Assembly (NCBI RefSeq): GCF_019145495.1
Contig: NZ_JAHSTU010000010.1
Coordinates: forward strand, 62,001-126,000
From: Pseudomonas azerbaijanoccidentalis
GTDB lineage: Bacteria > Pseudomonadota > Gammaproteobacteria > Pseudomonadales > Pseudomonadaceae
Length of the DNA stretch: 64,000 nt
Direction: 5' to 3'
Position numbers and translations under genes: made by a program
Notes under the pieces: generated by a model
What the model saw: only the letters and a program-made list of their open reading frames with translations
The model's database searches: none
What the model was told of the DNA's origin: nothing
Part shown: positions 60,010 to 64,000 of the stretch, in pieces
How the letters are laid out: each line of letters starts with the position of its first letter
Position numbering within the stretch: position 1 is the first letter of the stretch

Positions 60010-60110
60010 TGTAGGAGCGAGCCGGCTCGCGAAGAACTTGAAAGCCCCGCGTTTATTCAGGCAATACGCATAATCGTTAACGACCATCGCGAGCAGGCTC
60101 GCTCCCACAG
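60010..60110. repeat. REPIN, family B
   Basis: TGTAGGAGCGAGCCGGCTCG and CGCGAGCAGGCTCGCTCCCA arms, spacer about 55 bp. Confidence 0.82.
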
Positions 60111-60136
60111 TTAATGGAGGCGAGCCCGATACTTAT

Positions 60137-61519
60137 TTAGAGCACGCCAATTTCTTTGGCAGTTCTATCAACCGCAATCTTGGTTTTGCCAACCAGCTCA
60201 TCGATTTCAGCACGCGTGGCGATCAATGCCGGCGCCATGATCATGCGGCCCAGCGTCGAGCGAATGATCACGCCTTCCTCAAAACCAATCGTGCGGCAGC
60301 GCCAGGCAATGTCGCCTTCATTGGCGAAACGCTTGCGAGTTGCCTTGTCCTCGGCAAACTGCAACGCAGCCACCAGGCCGACACCCTGGATCTCACCCAC
60401 CAGCGGGTGATTGCCGAAGACCTCGCGCAGGCACTGTTGCAGGTACGGGCCGGTGTCGCTTTTCACTTGCGTGACCACACCCTCATCGCGCAACGCCGTA
60501 AGGTTCGCGATAGCCACCGCAGCCGCCACCGGGTGACCGGAATAGGTCAGGCCGTGGGCGAACACGCCGCCCTGCTCCACCAGCACCTCAGCCATGCGCC
60601 GACTCAGAATCAGGCCGCCCATCGGGATGTAACCCGAGGTCAGGCCCTTGGCGATGGACAAGGTGTCCGGCTCGAAATCAAAGTGCTGGTGGGCAAACCA
60701 TTCACCGGTCCGCCCGAAGCCACCGATCACCTCGTCCGCACACAGCAGCACGTCGTACTTGCGGCAGATGCGCTGGATTTCCGGCCAGTAGCTCTCTGGC
60801 GGGAAGATCATGCCGCCCGCGCCCTGGAACGGTTCGGCGATGAACGCGGCGACGTTTTCCGCGCCCAGTTCGAGAATCTTGGTTTCCAGTTGCTGAGCGG
60901 CGCGCAGGCCGAACTCGGCGGGCGTCAGATCACCTTCATGACCAAACCAGTACGGTTCATCGATGTGCGCGACGTCAGGAATCACACCGCCCATTTCGTG
61001 CATGAACTTCATCCCGCCCATGGCGCTGGCGGCCAGGGTGGAGCCGTGATAACCGTTCCAGCGACCGATCATGATCTTCTTCTGCGGCTTGCCGAGCACC
61101 TGCCAGTAGCGGCGCACGGTACGGATCAACACCTCGTTGGCCTCAGAGCCGGAGTTGGTGTAGATCGCGTGGCTGTAGTGCTTGGGCAGGAGACTGAACA
61201 GCAGCTCGGAGAGCTCGACCACCGCCGGGTGAGTGGTGTGGAAGAACATGTTGTAGTACGGCAATTGCTCCAGCTGACGGGTCGCCGCCGCGGCCAGATC
61301 CTTGCGCCCGTAACCGAGGTTGGTGCACCACAAACCGGACATGCCATCGAGGTAACGATTGCCGTCGTTGTCCCACAGGTGCAGGCGCTCGCCACCGACG
61401 ATCACGCGCGGCCCCTCTTCGTTCAACGCCTTCTGATCAAGGAATGCGTGAATGTGGTGGGCGGCATCGGCCGCTTGATAATCCTTGGTTTCGCGCTGCG
61501 GTTTGTAATCGGTTGTCAT
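60137..61519 (-). CDS. Class III aminotransferase (omega-amino/diamine:pyruvate type, SpuC-like)
   Basis: 460 aa. GLWCTNLGYG near 62-71, SGSEANEV near 123, Asp262 (ADEVIGGFGRTGEW) and PLP lysine Lys291 (SIAKGLTSG). The sequence resembles pseudomonad SpuC-type putrescine/polyamine:pyruvate aminotransferases. It follows an APC permease by 28 bp in one minus-strand unit with the binding-protein gene, so it likely takes the amino group from an imported polyamine or omega-amino acid. Confidence 0.92.
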   Translation of the reverse strand: MTTDYKPQRETKDYQAADAAHHIHAFLDQKALNEEGPRVIVGGERLHLWDNDGNRYLDGMSGLWCTNLGYGRKDLAAAATRQLEQLPYYNMFFHTTHPAVVELSELLFSLLPKHYSHAIYTNSGSEANEVLIRTVRRYWQVLGKPQKKIMIGRWNGYHGSTLAASAMGGMKFMHEMGGVIPDVAHIDEPYWFGHEGDLTPAEFGLRAAQQLETKILELGAENVAAFIAEPFQGAGGMIFPPESYWPEIQRICRKYDVLLCADEVIGGFGRTGEWFAHQHFDFEPDTLSIAKGLTSGYIPMGGLILSRRMAEVLVEQGGVFAHGLTYSGHPVAAAVAIANLTALRDEGVVTQVKSDTGPYLQQCLREVFGNHPLVGEIQGVGLVAALQFAEDKATRKRFANEGDIAWRCRTIGFEEGVIIRSTLGRMIMAPALIATRAEIDELVGKTKIAVDRTAKEIGVL

Positions 61520-61547
61520 TTTTTATTCTCCTGAATTGAATAAAGGT

Positions 61548-62993
61548 TCAGTTCCCGGACACGGTAGCGATCGGTGCCATCTTCGGCTCATCGGTACCCT
61601 GTGATTCTTGTTGAATGAGCGGCTCCGGCGTAAACAGCGGTTTGCGCATCACGAACTTGATCCACACCACGGCAATGATCGATATCACGCCCAGTACCAC
61701 GCCAGCGCAAGCAAAAATACTCGCGGTCATCTCCGGTGTTGGCGACACGTGGTAGATCGCAAACAGCATGCCGGCAATGCCGATGACTTGCGGCCATGGA
61801 TAAAACGGTGAGCGGAATGGGCGTGCCAGATGGGGATAGCGGCGGCGCAAGGCAATCACATCGATGTGTACGATGATGTAGGCCAGCAGCCACGCCAAGG
61901 CGGCAGCCAGAAGCAGCAAGCTGATCGCCGCCGCGTCGTGCCCCAGAATGAGGATCGGCAGGCCGGTGATCGCGGCAACGAACAGCACCGCCACCCATGG
62001 CGTGCGACCGCGTTCTGTGAGTTTCTTGAACTGCGGGAACGCCTGGCCGTTTTGCGCCATGCCGTAGAGCATGCGCGGCAGTGCGGCCAGCGACGAATTC
62101 ACGGTGCTGCAAGTCGCGGTAATGGCCGCGACCACCAGGAACAGCTTGCCTGCTTCACCGAAAACGGTGGTGGCGACAAGGTAGTGAGGCAGCGCATCGC
62201 TAGCCAGTTGCTCACGGGGAATGCACAGCAGCGCGCCAAAGCAATACAGCGCGATCACGCCGAAAATCACCGTCAAACCAATGGTCATCGAGCGTGGAAT
62301 ATTGCGCTCCGGATTGCGGGTTTCTTCCACCAACGGGCAGACGAATTCGGCCCCGACAAAACCCCAGACCGCCATCGCAGCCAAGGTAATTGCACCGAAC
62401 TCCAACGGGTTCCAGCCCTGATCCAGCGGCAGTTGCAAGCTGGCCTGACCGTTAGTCAGCGAAGCCAGGCCCATGGCGATGAGGATCACCACCATCACCA
62501 GCGCCAGCACGTTCTGCAGCTTGGCGAAGACATCAATGCCGAACAGGTTCAGCACGGTGAACAGCCCCAGCACGCCGTAGGCCACCACCATGTGCGGAAT
62601 GACATCCGGATAGACCTTGCTGATCACCAGATCCAACAGGAGCAGCTCGGCGGAGAGCGCAAACATCGCCACCACCATGTAGCCCGAGAAGGTCGCCAGA
62701 ATCGCCGGGAAATGCCCGATTGCCACTTCGGTGTAACTGCTGAGACTGCCCGCCTTCGGGATCATCAAGGCCAATTCGGAAAACGACCAGGCGTAGGTGA
62801 TTGCCAATACATAAGCGATGGCCAACGGAATGATAAACCCGAAACCGGCAATGCCCGCCCCTTGCAGCATCAGCACCATCACGCCCTGCGATACCACGAC
62901 GCCCACCGCAACGGCCAGCAATGAACCCAGCCCCAGGACCCGGCGCAAACCGCCGGACGGCGCCTGGATGGACGCGGTTGTACTTGAACTCAT
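61548..62993 (-). CDS. APC-superfamily amino acid/polyamine permease
   Basis: 481 aa, 12 membrane helices. GSLLAVAVGVVVSQGVMVLM near 23, GFVGAEFVCPLVEETRNPER near 213, LPRMLYGMAQNGQAFPQFKK near 313 are typical APC marks. Between the binding-protein gene and the aminotransferase gene on the minus strand. Probably imports an amine or amino acid. Confidence 0.92.
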   Translation of the reverse strand: MSSSTTASIQAPSGGLRRVLGLGSLLAVAVGVVVSQGVMVLMLQGAGIAGFGFIIPLAIAYVLAITYAWSFSELALMIPKAGSLSSYTEVAIGHFPAILATFSGYMVVAMFALSAELLLLDLVISKVYPDVIPHMVVAYGVLGLFTVLNLFGIDVFAKLQNVLALVMVVILIAMGLASLTNGQASLQLPLDQGWNPLEFGAITLAAMAVWGFVGAEFVCPLVEETRNPERNIPRSMTIGLTVIFGVIALYCFGALLCIPREQLASDALPHYLVATTVFGEAGKLFLVVAAITATCSTVNSSLAALPRMLYGMAQNGQAFPQFKKLTERGRTPWVAVLFVAAITGLPILILGHDAAAISLLLLAAALAWLLAYIIVHIDVIALRRRYPHLARPFRSPFYPWPQVIGIAGMLFAIYHVSPTPEMTASIFACAGVVLGVISIIAVVWIKFVMRKPLFTPEPLIQQESQGTDEPKMAPIATVSGN

Positions 62994-63052
62994 GACAAAC
63001 TCCCCGTGTTTTCTTGTTGTTGATCGCCTTCACGTGGAAGGCAGGGATAAAC

Positions 63053-63078
63053 ATCGCCACTCATCCGTGAGTGGCGAT
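63053..63078 (-). terminator. Hairpin between the binding-protein and permease genes
   Basis: Perfect eleven-base arms ATCGCCACTCA/TGAGTGGCGAT around TCCG (plus strand), 16 bp after the binding-protein stop. On the minus strand only a weak GTTTATCC follows, so it may be an attenuator or mRNA stabiliser rather than a full stop. Confidence 0.7.
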
Positions 63079-63094
63079 TGACGACAGCAGCGGC

Positions 63095-64000
63095 TTAGCG
63101 GGCCGCCCAGGCGTTGAAACGTTCCTCGAGTTCTTCGCCGTGATCGACCCAGAACGTCGCATCCACCAGTTGGCCCTCAGACAAATTGGCTTGAGCCGTG
63201 GGCAACTGGGCAAGCGTGTCGGCCGGAAGTTGCGCCAGCACATCCTTGCGAATCGGGCCGTAAGGGATCTGCGTGGAGAAGGATTTCTGCCCGCTCGGCT
63301 GACTGGCGAACACGATGAAACGCTCGGCCAGCGCCTTGTTCGGACTGCCGCGAACAATCGCCCAGTGATCAGGATCGTAGAGGTGACCGTTCCAGGAGAT
63401 GGCCAGTTTCGAGCCTTCCTTTTGCGCCACGGCAATCCGGCCGTTGTAGGCCGCCGACATCACCACGTCGCCTGCTGCGAGCCATTGCGGAGGCTGCGCT
63501 CCGGCTTCCCACCACTGGATCGACGGCTTGATCTGGTCGAGCTTGTTAAACGCCCGGTCCACGCCTTCCTTGGTGCCCAGCACTTTGTACAGGTCATCCT
63601 GCTTGACCCCGTCGGCGAGCAGCGCCACTTCCAGCGTGTACTTGGCGCCCTTGCGCAGGCCGCGCTTGCCGGGGAATTGCTGCAGGTTCCACATATCCGC
63701 CCAGGAGGTCGGGGCCGCAGCCACCTTGTTCGAGTTATAGGCGAGCACCATCGACCACACGTAACTGGCCACGCCGCACTCGCTGACCGCGCCAGCCAGA
63801 TAGTTTTTTGAGTCGCCGATCAGCGCCGGGTCCAGGCGCTCGAACAGCCCTTCTTCGCAGCCACGCAAAAGCTCAGGGCTTTCCACTTCGACGACGTCCC
63901 AGCTGACCTGGCCGACATCGACCATGGCTTTGACTTTGGACAGTTCGCCGCTGTACTCGCCGACTACAACTTTGCCGGCACCACTTTGTTCAAAGGGTTT
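63095..64000 (-). CDS. Polyamine-type ABC transporter substrate-binding protein, 5' end outside window
   Basis: 301 visible codons, open to the right edge, so the N-terminus with its signal peptide is missing. PotD/PotF-like lobes: VDVGQVSWDVVEVESPELLR, KNYLAGAVSECGVASYVWSM, FPGKRGLRKGAKYTLEVALL and WWEAGAQPPQWLAAGDVVMS. It would bind a polyamine or related amine in the periplasm; the ABC subunits would be upstream, out of view. Visible operon order is binding protein, permease, aminotransferase. Confidence 0.9.
   Translation of the reverse strand, partial: KPFEQSGAGKVVVGEYSGELSKVKAMVDVGQVSWDVVEVESPELLRGCEEGLFERLDPALIGDSKNYLAGAVSECGVASYVWSMVLAYNSNKVAAAPTSWADMWNLQQFPGKRGLRKGAKYTLEVALLADGVKQDDLYKVLGTKEGVDRAFNKLDQIKPSIQWWEAGAQPPQWLAAGDVVMSAAYNGRIAVAQKEGSKLAISWNGHLYDPDHWAIVRGSPNKALAERFIVFASQPSGQKSFSTQIPYGPIRKDVLAQLPADTLAQLPTAQANLSEGQLVDATFWVDHGEELEERFNAWAAR

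Larger units (their letters stand above)
59799..60136. other. Intergenic region between the monooxygenase and aminotransferase genes
   Basis: 338 bp, AT-rich in the middle, no gene seen. It holds a possible sigma-54 -24/-12 element (59907-59923, minus strand) and the family B REPIN. Confidence 0.55.

Overview
The window looks like chromosomal DNA of a Pseudomonas, most likely of the P. fluorescens group. The genes are GC-rich and tightly packed, the gaps are full of REP/REPIN palindromes of the kind typical of fluorescent pseudomonads, and from memory the backbone order morA-glyA-[insert]-cobW-ybdD-cstA-mapZ-radA-mscL-fpr matches P. aeruginosa PA4601-PA4616. No rRNA, tRNA, CRISPR array, transposase or prophage was seen.

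Layout. 1-4.4 kb: the 3' part of a large PAS-GGDEF-EAL cyclic-di-GMP enzyme (MorA-like) and glyA. 4.6-11.6 kb: an accessory block set into the conserved order. It holds an orphan 190-aa protein, a DctA-type carrier with two GntR/FCD regulators, and an AT-richer two-gene class II lanthipeptide locus: a 49-aa precursor (lanA) followed by a 1042-aa LanM synthetase. No transporter, leader protease or immunity gene lies beside it. 11.9-21.6 kb: core genes, namely the cstA-ybdD-cobW operon (same order as E. coli yjiY-yjiX-yjiA), a MapZ-type PilZ protein, radA, mscL, fpr, a PpoR-like LuxR solo with a lux-box-like palindrome, and rlmG. 21.7-24.4 kb: the cyanide-insensitive oxidase operon cioA-cioB plus a DUF2474 protein, with a perfect Anr/Fnr box upstream.

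24.9-31.1 kb: an MFS exporter, a DJ-1-like protein without its nucleophilic cysteine, a secreted DUF4879 protein, a purine permease overlapping trmA, a tautomerase and a LysR regulator. 31.3-37.1 kb: a quinate/shikimate catabolic island (type II dehydroquinase, quinate/shikimate dehydrogenase, TetR regulator, two-domain QuiC dehydroshikimate dehydratase, MFS importer). These enzymes would turn quinate or shikimate into protocatechuate, and a near-identical 22-bp motif lies before both outward transcription units. 37.2-43.7 kb: an IclR-centred catabolic cluster of unknown substrate (DMT carrier, TIM-barrel isomerase, a frameshifted Gfo/Idh/MocA oxidoreductase, a fumarate-reductase-like flavoprotein and an aldo/keto reductase), with IclR-type palindromes before both arms.

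44-58 kb: housekeeping and stress genes (YpfJ peptidase, alpha/beta hydrolase, HAD phosphatase overlapping tesB, GNAT, HDAC-family amidohydrolase, HI0933-like flavoprotein, RhlE helicase, EamA exporter with a divergent Lrp regulator, DnaQ-like exonuclease, NYN protein, DUF2076, YciC, EEP hydrolase). 58-64 kb: an amine-catabolism region (Rid-family protein, FAD monooxygenase, class III aminotransferase, APC permease and a polyamine-type binding protein that runs off the right edge).

The strongest candidate for something undescribed is the minimal lanA-lanM locus. The IclR and TetR operator sets and the altered active sites (DJ-1-like, Rid-like, frameshifted MocA) come next.
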